A stretch of DNA of 17,417 nt from WTJH01 sp049598145 (GTDB taxonomy: Bacteria; Bacteroidota; Bacteroidia; Flavobacteriales; Flavobacteriaceae). The DNA lies in assembly GCA_049598145.1 (NCBI GenBank), contig JBMYNJ010000031.1:1-17417 (forward strand), written 5' to 3'. Positions 1 to 7,821 of the stretch are shown here, one piece after another (position 1 is the first letter of the stretch; each line of letters starts with the position of its first letter). A model generated the notes under the pieces. That model searched no databases, had not been told where the DNA came from, and saw nothing but the letters and a program-made list of their open reading frames with translations. Made by a program: the position numbers and the translations under genes.

Positions 1-46
1 GTATCTTTACAATTCTATCAACTGATAGTTTAAAAATGGATTACAA

Positions 47-184
47 ATGAATACTTTTAATCTGTTGAAAGATACAAAAAATTACATTAAATTTTTCCTG
101 TTGCATGGAATATTCCAAGATGAAATTTCGAATTCGATTTTTCATGGTGTAAAAATAACAAGTCTAGTAGGACTAACTCAATAA
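47..184 (+). CDS. Doubtful small ORF, 45 residues, unknown function
   Basis: An ATG-to-TAA reading frame beginning MNTFNLLKDTK. I do not recognise it. Its start overlaps, in an ATGA arrangement, the stop (48-50) of a frame open from the left edge (3-50), which is how coupled genes often look; that is the only positive sign. The stretch is very AT-rich and the frame is short, so chance is a serious alternative. There is no signal peptide or clear domain, although residues 13-22 are rather hydrophobic. It converges on ligA. Seeing the sequence left of the window would settle whether an upstream gene really ends here. Confidence 0.18.
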   Translation: MNTFNLLKDTKNYIKFFLLHGIFQDEISNSIFHGVKITSLVGLTQ

Positions 185-201
185 TGGACGATTTTCAATC
201 C

Positions 202-235
202 AAATAAAAACAAATTGTTATGTCTAAAACAATTT
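202..235 (-). terminator. Possible weak intrinsic terminator after ligA
   Basis: A perfect 8-bp inverted repeat (AAATTGTT at 212-219, AACAATTT at 228-235) with an 8-nt loop. On the minus strand it is followed by a T-rich tail (GTTTTTATTT). It overlaps the ligA stop codon. The stem is almost all A-T, so termination would be weak, but position and orientation fit the end of the GNAT-prmC-ligA operon. Confidence 0.4.
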
Positions 236-2231
236 AATCCCTCAGTTGCTCCATAAACATAGCTTCATCCCAAATAGGAATTCCTAGATTTTCAGCTTTT
301 TGACGTTTCGAGGGGCCCATTCCTTCCCCAGCCACGATGGCAAACGTGGTTTTGGAGACCCCACTTTGAAGCGTTCCTCCTGCAGCTTCAATCTTGGCCT
401 TAACCTCTTCTCTTGAGAATTGTTGAAACACGCCTGAGACCACAAATTTACGATCCAAAAACTGAATGTTTTGAATGGAAGATGAAGCCTCTTGTGCCCA
501 TTGCAACCCGTGAGCCTGCAGTCTTTGGATGAGTTCTTGGTTAGAAGCCTGTTCAAAATAGTGAAGTAAGCTTTCAGCAATTCGCGCTCCAATTTCATCG
601 ACACCCACCAAAGTTTCTAAGTTTGCCTGCATCAAAGCTTCAATAGTTCCAAAGTGCTTGCACAATTTTTTAGCCACTATTTCCCCGACATAGCGAATTC
701 CCAAGCCAAACAGTAGCTTGTGAAAAGGTTGTTTTTTTGAATTTTGAATCCCTGCGATCAAATTCGCTACCGATTTTTCAGCCATCCGCTCTAAAGGAAG
801 AATTTGCTCAGCTTTTAGATAATACAAATCTGCACAATTTTGAATTAATCCATTGTCATAGAGCAATTGTACGGTTTCCCCGCCCAAGCCTTCTATATCC
901 ATGGCCTTTCTGGAAATAAAGTGCTGAATCTTCCCAATGCGTTGGGGAGGACATCCATGAGCATTGGGACAATAATGTTGCGCCTCCCCCGTCATTCGAA
1001 TCAGCGGGGTCTGACATTCAGGACAGTATTTAATAAATTGAATCTGGTCGCTTGGAGCCCCTCTTTTCTCCGGAACTACGCCTACAATTTTGGGAATAAT
1101 TTCGCCTCCCTTTTCAACAATTACCGTATCGCGTAATCGTAGATCAAGTTTTTCGATCTGATCTTGATTGTGTAAAGAAGCCCGTTTTACCGTCGTTCCT
1201 GAAATAAGTACAGGAGACAAATAAGCTACTGGAGTTATAGCCCCAGTTCGCCCGACTTGATATCCTACGTGTTCCAATTGAGTGATCGCTTGCTCAGCTT
1301 GAAACTTATAGGCAATCGCCCAACGAGGGGCTTTGGAGGTATAGCCTAATTCTTCTTGCTGATCTAATCGGTTCACCTTAATTACAATGCCGTCAATTTC
1401 ATAAGGTAATTTCTTTCGAGCCGTATCCCAGTGTTTAACAAAATCCAATACTTCTTCTATCGATCCTACTAATTGGGCTGTATCGGGTACTTTGAATCCC
1501 CACGATCGGGCTTGCTCAAGGGCCTCCCACTGGGTTGAAACGGGTAAATTATCTCCGGCAAGTGCATATAAAAAACACGCTAAAGGACGTTCGGCCACCA
1601 AACTGCTGTCTTGCAATTTCAAAGACCCTGAAGCTGTATTTCTGGGATTCATGTAGGGAGGTTCGCCGGCGGCTTCACGTTTGGCATTCATCTGATGAAA
1701 GCCTTCCCAAGGTAAAATTATTTCTCCTCGAATTTCAAAAAATTCGGGGGGTGTTCCCTGTAATCGCAAGGGAATCGTTGGAATGGTCTTTAGGTTTTGA
1801 GTTACGTCGTCTCCTTGAGTCCCGTCCCCACGGGTAAGCCCTTGTTGGAGCTGACCATTGGCATAAGAAAGACTGATGGAGGCTCCGTCGAACTTAAGTT
1901 CGCAGGTATAAGTAACCGAAACATTGCCCAAGCGTTTCTGAATCCGCTGCTCCCACTGGCGTAATTCCTCTTCCGAATAGGTGTTGTCCAAGGAATACAT
2001 AGGGTATCGATGCGTTTTGGTTTCAAATGTTTTGGTAAATCCTCCCCCAACCCTTAAAGTTGGCGAATTAGGATCGTAAAACTCAGGATGGTTCGCCTCT
2101 AGTTCTTGGAGGTCTTTCAGAAGAAAATCAAATTCTTGATCACTTATGGACGGCCGATCCAAAATATAATATTTGTAATTATGCTCGTGTAAGTCTTTTC
2201 TTAGCAGTTCAATTTTTTCCTTCGTATCCAT
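234..2231 (-). CDS. ligA: NAD-dependent DNA ligase LigA
   Basis: Seals nicks in duplex DNA during replication and repair, using NAD+ to adenylate itself. At 665 residues it has the family's usual length (E. coli 671). Visible in order: the Ia domain with its YY..D.P.ISD.EFD signature (about 20-35); the catalytic lysine K113 in KFDG; TRGDG (133-137); DGIVIK (280-285) and YKFQA (308-312) of the nucleotidyltransferase fold; an OB domain; a four-cysteine zinc finger (C403, C406, C421, C427); helix-hairpin-helix repeats (about 440-575); and a C-terminal BRCT domain from about 588. It is the last gene of a minus-strand operon, starting 5 nt after the prmC stop. The ATG start is supported by the complete Ia domain directly after it. 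Nothing is missing or broken. Confidence 0.98.
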   Translation of the reverse strand: MDTKEKIELLRKDLHEHNYKYYILDRPSISDQEFDFLLKDLQELEANHPEFYDPNSPTLRVGGGFTKTFETKTHRYPMYSLDNTYSEEELRQWEQRIQKRLGNVSVTYTCELKFDGASISLSYANGQLQQGLTRGDGTQGDDVTQNLKTIPTIPLRLQGTPPEFFEIRGEIILPWEGFHQMNAKREAAGEPPYMNPRNTASGSLKLQDSSLVAERPLACFLYALAGDNLPVSTQWEALEQARSWGFKVPDTAQLVGSIEEVLDFVKHWDTARKKLPYEIDGIVIKVNRLDQQEELGYTSKAPRWAIAYKFQAEQAITQLEHVGYQVGRTGAITPVAYLSPVLISGTTVKRASLHNQDQIEKLDLRLRDTVIVEKGGEIIPKIVGVVPEKRGAPSDQIQFIKYCPECQTPLIRMTGEAQHYCPNAHGCPPQRIGKIQHFISRKAMDIEGLGGETVQLLYDNGLIQNCADLYYLKAEQILPLERMAEKSVANLIAGIQNSKKQPFHKLLFGLGIRYVGEIVAKKLCKHFGTIEALMQANLETLVGVDEIGARIAESLLHYFEQASNQELIQRLQAHGLQWAQEASSSIQNIQFLDRKFVVSGVFQQFSREEVKAKIEAAGGTLQSGVSKTTFAIVAGEGMGPSKRQKAENLGIPIWDEAMFMEQLRD

Positions 2232-2236
2232 GCTAT

Positions 2237-3085
2237 TTATAGTTTTTGTACACGCAAAAAGCGAACTTTACCAAAGGTATCATTTCTGAATTCAAAAGAT
2301 TGCCAGACAGGATCAGAAAAAACTTCTTTGAGTTCCTCCGTACAGCGAGGATTCATCTCAAAAAACAGCCATCCACCAGGTTTCAAATGTATTAGTGCTT
2401 GTTGTTGGATAACTCTGTAAAAGTAAACCGGATCGTCTTGTGGGCTAAATAAGGCAAGATGAGGCTCATGCTTTAATACTCGTGGATGCATCTGATTTTG
2501 TTCTTCAAGGAGAACATAGGGAGGGTTTGATACAATTAGGTCTAAGTGAGGTAGATTCCAAGCCTTAGCCATATCTCGGTTAATGAATTGGATGTCACAA
2601 CCGTTCAATAGCGCATTTTTTTGAGCAACCTTTAGCGCTTTCACCGACAAATCAAGTGCAAAAATTTTAGAGTCACTTTTCCAATTTTTATTTAATGCTA
2701 TAGCGATGCAACCACTACCTGTTCCGCAGTCCAGAACCATTTTTGGGGGCTCAGAGTGTGTTTGAAATATCCATTGAACCAATTCCTCGGTTTCCGGTCG
2801 GGGAATCAAAACATCCGTGTTCACCTGCAATTCGAAATTCATAAAATAAACCCGGCCCAAAAGCTGCTGTAAGGGGACATCATTTTCCAATTGAAGAATA
2901 ATGGATTCTATTTGATTGAGTTGAGCCTCGGTAAGAATTTGAGAAGGCTCAAGTGCCAAATTCAAGGGATTGATCCCGAGGAGAATTTCAAGGATTTGTT
3001 TAAAATAAAAACGATTTTCCTCAGGAGTAAACTTATGCAACAAGGCTTGAGAAAAGTTCTGATGGGCCTCAAACAGTTTCATCAT
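2237..3085 (-). CDS. prmC: Release factor glutamine methyltransferase PrmC
   Basis: Methylates the glutamine of the GGQ motif in peptide release factors, using S-adenosylmethionine, which is needed for efficient translation termination. The protein has 282 residues, the usual length. The N-terminal helical release-factor-binding domain (1-85) runs into IPRPETEELV (94-103). The SAM-binding loop is VLDCGTGSGCIAIAL (117-131), and the substrate-glutamine motif is NPPY (187-190). The start codon shares one base with the stop of the upstream acetyltransferase gene (TAATG), so translation is very likely coupled. A second ATG directly follows the first (MMKLF), so the exact start is uncertain by one codon. 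ligA follows after 5 nt. Confidence 0.97.
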   Translation of the reverse strand: MMKLFEAHQNFSQALLHKFTPEENRFYFKQILEILLGINPLNLALEPSQILTEAQLNQIESIILQLENDVPLQQLLGRVYFMNFELQVNTDVLIPRPETEELVQWIFQTHSEPPKMVLDCGTGSGCIAIALNKNWKSDSKIFALDLSVKALKVAQKNALLNGCDIQFINRDMAKAWNLPHLDLIVSNPPYVLLEEQNQMHPRVLKHEPHLALFSPQDDPVYFYRVIQQQALIHLKPGGWLFFEMNPRCTEELKEVFSDPVWQSFEFRNDTFGKVRFLRVQKL

Positions 3086-3570
3086 TACAAAGGTTTAATC
3101 ATCCAAACCGAACAGTTATTATGGCCCGTATGGCCGAGCGCGTTTGGGATAGATTTAAAGCCATATTTTTGGTATAAACGCTGTGCCTCGACCATTTGCG
3201 GCAAGGTTTCTAAATAGACCTGAGAAAATTCTTGATTTCGAGCATAGTCCAAACAAATATCCATCATTGCTGCTCCATGCCCAAGACCTCGAGCTTGGGC
3301 ATCGAAATACATTTTTTGAAGCTCGCAAACAGAAGGGTCCCCCTCTTGCAATGGAGCAATACCTGCCCCGCCCAAGATTTGATCTCCCTTGTGAATTACC
3401 CAATAAGCGGCTTGTGTGGTTTGGTAAGTTTCAAACATATGGTCCAATTCCGGATCGGCATAGGCAGTACCGGTTTTAGGCACATCAAACTCCAATAAGA
3501 CCTTTCGAATCACTTCGGCAATTTGCTGATTGTCCGAAGCTTTGATCTCCCGAATTTTCATCTGAATCAT
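3085..3570 (-). CDS. GNAT-family N-acetyltransferase, substrate unknown
   Basis: A 161-residue single-domain GNAT protein, which would transfer an acetyl group from acetyl-CoA to an amine. The acetyl-CoA pyrophosphate-binding loop is QARGLGHGA (92-100), preceded by the typical beta-4 strand ELQKMYF (83-89). The C-terminal part has EAQRLYQKYGF (128-138), the usual end of the fold. The substrate cannot be read from sequence. It is the first gene of a minus-strand operon with prmC and ligA (TAATG junction to prmC) and is divergent from ribD across only 37 bp. Either M1 or M4 could be the start (MIQMKIREI); the conserved part begins at about residue 4. Confidence 0.9.
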   Translation of the reverse strand: MIQMKIREIKASDNQQIAEVIRKVLLEFDVPKTGTAYADPELDHMFETYQTTQAAYWVIHKGDQILGGAGIAPLQEGDPSVCELQKMYFDAQARGLGHGAAMMDICLDYARNQEFSQVYLETLPQMVEAQRLYQKYGFKSIPNALGHTGHNNCSVWMIKPL

Positions 3571-3607
3571 TTGTGGTAATTTTATCGCAAAATACGTCTA
3601 AATCCTC

Positions 3608-4651
3608 ATGTTCCCAGAAGCAGCAGAAATCTATATGGAACGGTGTTTATCTCTGGCAGAAAAAGGTCGAGGCAAAACACGGACCAATCCGATGGTAGGA
3701 GCTGTTTTGGTGTACAATGGGAAAATCATAGGAGAAGGTTGGCATAAAGCTTATGGGGGGGGCCATGCCGAGGTAGAAGCCATTCGAAGTTGTTGGGCTC
3801 CTGAAAAAATTCCTGAAGCGACTTTATATGTTAGTTTAGAACCCTGCAATCATCACGGGAAAACCCCTCCTTGTAGTTCCCTGATTTTGGAGCATCAAAT
3901 TAAAAAAATTGTGGTCGGAAGTCTGGACCCCAATCCTCAAGTGGCCGGAAAGGGAGTTCAACGATTAAAATCAGCAGGATGTGAAGTTTGGATCCATGTT
4001 TTAGAACAAAAATGTCTGTCACTCAATCGGGCATTTATGTCTTTTCACAAGAGACACAGACCTTATATACACCTCAAATGGGCCCAAACCTCAGACGGAT
4101 TTATGGCGCCAGCTCATTCAGACTCCTATTGGATCAGCGACCGATTAAGCAAACAATGGGTGCATCAGATTCGAGGGGAATACCAAGCCATATTGATCGG
4201 GATTCAAACACTGATAAATGACCGCCCTCGCTTAAACGTTCGGCATTGGACAGGGACTTCACCCCAAATCTGTGTTATCGACCCCCAAGGAAAGTGTCTT
4301 AAAAATCCGGAATTGATTAAAACCTTAAATTGTCCTTGGATATTCAGTCAGTCGGAAGAAGAAGAAAAACCCACGGAAGACATGACCCTATTTCCATGGA
4401 AGGGACTGAAGGCTTTACTCGATCAATTGTACCTGAATAATATACAAAACCTCTTGGTGGAAGGAGGTGCCAAAACCTTGAGTTTTTTTATCGAAAATCA
4501 GCTTTGGGATGAAGCTACGGTTTTTGAAAGTTCTCAGCAATTTTTAGAGGGGTTACAAGCTCCTAAAATACCTCATATTGAACCAGCAATCGATCATTTT
4601 GCTTCAGACCAAGTGATCCGTTATTGGAATAAATCGGAAAGTAATTCATAA
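3608..4651 (+). CDS. ribD: Bifunctional riboflavin biosynthesis protein RibD
   Basis: Catalyses two successive steps of riboflavin synthesis: deamination of the diaminopyrimidine made from GTP, then reduction of its ribose side chain with NADPH. The N-terminal deaminase domain (about 1-145) carries the zinc site HAE (H53, catalytic E55) and LEPCNHHGKTPPC (C80, C89), plus TNPMVGAV (26-33). The C-terminal reductase domain has KWAQTSDG (157-164) and VEGGAKTL near residue 285. The protein has 347 residues, normal for the fused enzyme. It is transcribed alone, divergent from the GNAT-prmC-ligA operon. Its last ten codons and stop overlap the 3' end of the opposing thioesterase gene by 31 bp. No FMN riboswitch is visible in the 37-bp upstream gap, which is too short to hold one. 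Confidence 0.96.
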   Translation: MFPEAAEIYMERCLSLAEKGRGKTRTNPMVGAVLVYNGKIIGEGWHKAYGGGHAEVEAIRSCWAPEKIPEATLYVSLEPCNHHGKTPPCSSLILEHQIKKIVVGSLDPNPQVAGKGVQRLKSAGCEVWIHVLEQKCLSLNRAFMSFHKRHRPYIHLKWAQTSDGFMAPAHSDSYWISDRLSKQWVHQIRGEYQAILIGIQTLINDRPRLNVRHWTGTSPQICVIDPQGKCLKNPELIKTLNCPWIFSQSEEEEKPTEDMTLFPWKGLKALLDQLYLNNIQNLLVEGGAKTLSFFIENQLWDEATVFESSQQFLEGLQAPKIPHIEPAIDHFASDQVIRYWNKSESNS

Positions 4652-5025
4652 AGGTCCTTAGGACAGCGAATAGGGCGTTTCGTATGCGCATCTAAGAAGG
4701 CTAATTTTGTAGATCCGGTGGCATATAAATGCCCATCCAAACGACGCATTTCATACGTAAAAACCATGCTGGCCGTTGGAGGCGAATTTAGAACAACTTC
4801 AACCGTATATTGATCTTCAAAAAATGCAGGAGAAATATAGTTAACTTGCGCATTTACAACCGCTAACAGATAGCCTTTTTGTTCTAATTCTCGATAGGAA
4901 ACTCCCAGCGCCAAAAGCCATTCTAATCTTGATAACTCAAAGTATTTCAAGTAGTTACTGTGATGAGCAAAACCCATTTGGTCTGTTTCCGAATATCGAA
5001 TACGTTGTGGTGCGGTGATATACAT
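4621..5025 (-). CDS. Acyl-CoA thioesterase, YbgC/FadM-like hot-dog fold
   Basis: A 134-residue hot-dog thioesterase of the 4-hydroxybenzoyl-CoA thioesterase / YbgC group, which hydrolyses acyl-CoA thioesters in the cytoplasm. The signature is RIRYSETDQMGFAHHSNYL (8-26), with D15 as the expected catalytic aspartate, followed by FELSRLEWL (29-37). The acyl chain it prefers is not evident. The gene is monocistronic on the minus strand, divergent from dnaA (166 bp apart), and its 3' end overlaps ribD by 31 bp. The ATG start directly precedes the conserved first beta strand, so it is well supported. Confidence 0.92.
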   Translation of the reverse strand: MYITAPQRIRYSETDQMGFAHHSNYLKYFELSRLEWLLALGVSYRELEQKGYLLAVVNAQVNYISPAFFEDQYTVEVVLNSPPTASMVFTYEMRRLDGHLYATGSTKLAFLDAHTKRPIRCPKDLYELLSDLFQ

Positions 5026-5191
5026 TTATTCAAATTATTTTGTAAGAAAATTATTTTATCTTACGTAAAATGCCGTTCAGAATATCCAGAAAAAAAAATT
5101 AATATTCAATATCAAAATGGATTTTTTTTTAAGTTTTTTTAGTACATATTTGTTCTTAAGATTAAACCAATAAACACCCTTCGCTTTCGTT
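5026..5191. promoter_or_regulatory. Divergent AT-rich control region between thioesterase and dnaA
   Basis: This 166-bp gap must hold both the thioesterase and dnaA promoters. It is very AT-rich, with an A9 run (5090-5098), a T9 run (5122-5130) and a T7 run (5134-5140). CATATTTG at 5145-5152 matches the Bacteroidota -7 box TAnnTTTG in all but the first base, on the dnaA strand, but I see no matching -33 TTG. An imperfect inverted repeat pairs GTAAG (5042-5046) with CTTAC (5060-5064), the latter inside the palindrome TTACGTAA (5061-5068). I find no exact DnaA box (TTATCCACA); the nearest is ATATCCAGA (5082-5090), 7 of 9. Confidence 0.45.
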
Positions 5192-6619
5192 ATGCAAAAT
5201 ACTGCTGAGCTGGTATGGAACAGATGCCTTAATTTTATTAAGGATAACATCCAGTTACAGGCCTACCAAACTTGGTTTGAACCTATTCAGCCAGTCAAGT
5301 TGGAAGAGCAAGCTTTGAGTGTTCAGGTACCCAGTAAATTTTTTTACGAATGGTTGGAGGAACATTACGTAACTCTGCTAAAGACAGCCCTCACAAAAGA
5401 ACTCGGAGAAGAGGCACGTTTGGTGTATGTGATCCAGATGGAAAATACCTACGGAAATGCCAAACCATTTACCGAAAACATCCCTAGTAATTCTCGGCCG
5501 AATGTTCGTCCGCAAGATGTTGACGCCCCTATAAGTTCGTTCACCAGTGAACTCAAAAATCCATTTGTCATTCCTGGGATCCGAAATTTACAGGTAGAGT
5601 CTCAATTAAACCCCAACTATAACTTTGAGAATTTTTTAGAAGGAGACTCCAATCGCTTGGCACGTTCTGCAGCCTTAGCTGTAGCCAATAAGCCTGGGGG
5701 AACTTCATTTAATCCCTTACTTATTTTTGGGGGGGTTGGTTTGGGAAAAACCCATTTGGCTCATGCCACTGGAATCGAGATCAAAGAAAAATATCCGGAC
5801 AAGACTGTCTTGTATATTTCAGCTGAAAAATTTACGCAACAATACATTGAATCGGTTCGAAAAAATACCCGAAACGACTTTATACATTTTTACCAGATTT
5901 TAGATGTCCTTATCATTGATGATGTTCAATTCCTTTCGGGAAAATCAGGTACTCAAGATGTTTTTTTCCATATTTTCAATCACTTGCACCAAAACGGCAA
6001 GCAAGTCATTCTGACTTCGGATAAAGCCCCTGTAGACATGCAGGATATCGAGCAACGATTGTTATCTCGATTCAAATGGGGATTATCAGCCGAATTGCAA
6101 GTGCCTGATGTTGAAACGCGAATCTCAATACTCCAAAGTAAACTCTATCGCGATGGAGTGAGTCTGGACGATGCAATTATTAGCTATGTGGCTAAACACA
6201 TTCAGACCAATGTACGGGAATTGGAAGGGGCTATTATCTCACTTATCGCCCAATCTTCTTTTAACCGTATGGAAGTCACCTTGGATTTAGCTAAGGAGAT
6301 TGTCAATAAATTTGTCAAAAACACCAAGCGAGAAGTATCCATCGATTACATCCAGAAAGTGGTTTCCGATTATTTCCAGATGGATGTAGAGACCCTCCAA
6401 TCCAAGACGCGGAAACGGCACATTGTCCAAGCCCGTCAGTTGGCCATGTTTTTTGCCAAAAAACTAACCAAAGCTTCATTGGCAAGCATCGGTAATCAGA
6501 TCGGTAAACGCGATCATGCCACTGTACTCCACGCATGCAAAACCGTCGATAATTTAAGCTTTACGGACAAACAATTCCGTAAATATGTGGAAGACTTACA
6601 ACAGAAACTCACCCTGTAA
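5192..6619 (+). CDS. dnaA: Chromosomal replication initiator DnaA
   Basis: The AAA+ ATPase that binds DnaA boxes, melts the origin and recruits the helicase. The protein has 475 residues, full length. Domain I (about 1-80) starts with AELVWNRCLNFI and contains the TWFEPI helix. Domain II is a poorly conserved linker (about 86-140). Domain III starts at NFENFLEGDSN and has Walker A GGVGLGKT (180-187), Walker B LIIDDVQF (240-247) and the arginine-containing box QRLLSRFKWGL (288-298). Domain IV ends with the DNA-binding signature IGKRDHATVLHACK (437-450); the GKRDHATVLHA form is the one I associate with Bacteroidota. dnaN is not adjacent. The next gene starts on the base immediately after the stop codon, so dnaA heads a three-gene translation unit. 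Confidence 0.98.
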   Translation: MQNTAELVWNRCLNFIKDNIQLQAYQTWFEPIQPVKLEEQALSVQVPSKFFYEWLEEHYVTLLKTALTKELGEEARLVYVIQMENTYGNAKPFTENIPSNSRPNVRPQDVDAPISSFTSELKNPFVIPGIRNLQVESQLNPNYNFENFLEGDSNRLARSAALAVANKPGGTSFNPLLIFGGVGLGKTHLAHATGIEIKEKYPDKTVLYISAEKFTQQYIESVRKNTRNDFIHFYQILDVLIIDDVQFLSGKSGTQDVFFHIFNHLHQNGKQVILTSDKAPVDMQDIEQRLLSRFKWGLSAELQVPDVETRISILQSKLYRDGVSLDDAIISYVAKHIQTNVRELEGAIISLIAQSSFNRMEVTLDLAKEIVNKFVKNTKREVSIDYIQKVVSDYFQMDVETLQSKTRKRHIVQARQLAMFFAKKLTKASLASIGNQIGKRDHATVLHACKTVDNLSFTDKQFRKYVEDLQQKLTL

Positions 6620-7075
6620 ATGTCCAAGGCTCCTATTCGAGTACTGATGGTCTGTCTGGGGAATATCTGTCGGTCTCCATTGGCCCAAGGAATTTTTGAA
6701 CATTTGGCCGATTCGGAAAACTATGTGGTCGATTCTGCCGGAACAGCTGCCTATCACGTGGGGAACCCACCCGATTATCGAAGTGTAGCCGTTGCAGCTA
6801 AATACCAAATCGATCTGAGCAGCCAGAGGGCCCGACAATTTGTCCCTGAAGATTTTGAACGTTATGACCATATTTATGTGATGGATCGATCCAATCAGGT
6901 AAATGTATTGAGGATGGCTACTGCCGAAAAAGATCGGGCCAAAGTGAGCTTACTCATCCCTGAAAATGAAGTCCCTGACCCTTATTATGGTGGGGCGGAA
7001 GGTTTTGAACATTGTTATCAATTGATTTATAACGCCTGTAGAAAACGATTACAAACCTTAGAGTGTGAATCATGA
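6620..7075 (+). CDS. Low-molecular-weight protein-tyrosine phosphatase
   Basis: Removes phosphate from tyrosine residues in proteins; in other bacteria such enzymes act on tyrosine autokinases that control polysaccharide export. The protein has 151 residues, typical of the family. The phosphate-binding loop CLGNICRS has nucleophile C12 and R18. The general acid is D120 in VPDPYYGG (118-125). The ATG abuts the dnaA stop (TAAATG) and the stop overlaps the next start by four bases (ATGA), so all three genes are probably translated together. The substrate is not known from context, and no tyrosine kinase or capsule gene is in the window. Confidence 0.95.
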   Translation: MSKAPIRVLMVCLGNICRSPLAQGIFEHLADSENYVVDSAGTAAYHVGNPPDYRSVAVAAKYQIDLSSQRARQFVPEDFERYDHIYVMDRSNQVNVLRMATAEKDRAKVSLLIPENEVPDPYYGGAEGFEHCYQLIYNACRKRLQTLECES

Positions 7076-7821
7076 TAGGAGACGCTACTCCAGGAACTCT
7101 TTATCTCATCCCATGTGGTTTGGGAGATACCCCGTCATTAGAAGTTTTACCGCTAAGTGTTCGAAAAGTCATTGAATCGTGCAAACATTTTGTGGTAGAA
7201 CACGAAAAAACAGCCCGAGCATTCATCAAAAAAACCTGCCCTAATAAAAATCAACAAGAACTTGTTTTATACCCATTAAACAAGTTTTCGACTTTTGAAG
7301 AAGTTAAAAATTATTTAAATCCAGCCTTAGAGGGAATGTCCATGGGTTTAATTTCAGATGCCGGCTGTCCCGCCATAGCCGATCCCGGAGCACTTATCGT
7401 TCAGATGGCACACCAAAAAGGGATTGAGGTGAAACCGCTTGTGGGGCCCTCCTCTATTCTTTTGGCTATAATGGCATCGGGTTTAAACGGCCAAAATTTT
7501 TGTTTTCATGGCTATTTACCTATTGATAAAAACGAAAGAAAAAAAACGATTCGAAAACTGGAGCAGCAATCCCGGCAAAATCAGCAAGCACAATTGTTTA
7601 TAGAAACCCCCTATCGGAACAATTCATTGCTCAAAGAACTTCTTCAAGTATTGCATCCGGAAACTATGCTTTGTATTGGTTGTGATCTTACTTTAACAAC
7701 AGAGTTTATCCAGACCATGAGCATTAAGGACTGGAAAAATATCGCTGTAGATTTTCACAAACGTCCAGCAATTTTCATCTTGGACTGCAGCGAACTATCG
7801 GCGTATACCTTTTTTGTTTAA
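7072..7821 (+). CDS. RsmI-like SAM-dependent methyltransferase (tetrapyrrole methylase fold)
   Basis: A 249-residue protein of the family of RsmI/YraL, the 2'-O-methyltransferase of C1402 in 16S rRNA. Family motifs: GTLYLIPCGLGD (8-19, in place of the usual TPIGNL), VVEHEKTARAF (41-51), SDAGCPAIADPG (95-106) and VGPSSILLAIMASGLNG (124-140). It is shorter than canonical RsmI (about 286) and the first motif diverges, so it may be the second, Bacteroidota-type paralogue with a different or unproven target rather than RsmI itself. It overlaps the phosphatase gene by 4 nt (ATGA) and its 3' end overlaps mltG by 27 bp. Confident about the fold and cofactor, not about the substrate. Confidence 0.85.
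   Translation: MIGDATPGTLYLIPCGLGDTPSLEVLPLSVRKVIESCKHFVVEHEKTARAFIKKTCPNKNQQELVLYPLNKFSTFEEVKNYLNPALEGMSMGLISDAGCPAIADPGALIVQMAHQKGIEVKPLVGPSSILLAIMASGLNGQNFCFHGYLPIDKNERKKTIRKLEQQSRQNQQAQLFIETPYRNNSLLKELLQVLHPETMLCIGCDLTLTTEFIQTMSIKDWKNIAVDFHKRPAIFILDCSELSAYTFFV

Noticed and set aside
41..145. Minus-strand ORF of 34 residues downstream of ligA
   Set aside because: Short, AT-rich, no recognisable motif and no promoter or coupling signal.
3571..3607. Clear divergent promoters between the GNAT gene and ribD
   Set aside because: The closest match, TATTTTG on the minus strand, is one base short of TAnnTTTG and no -33 element is seen.
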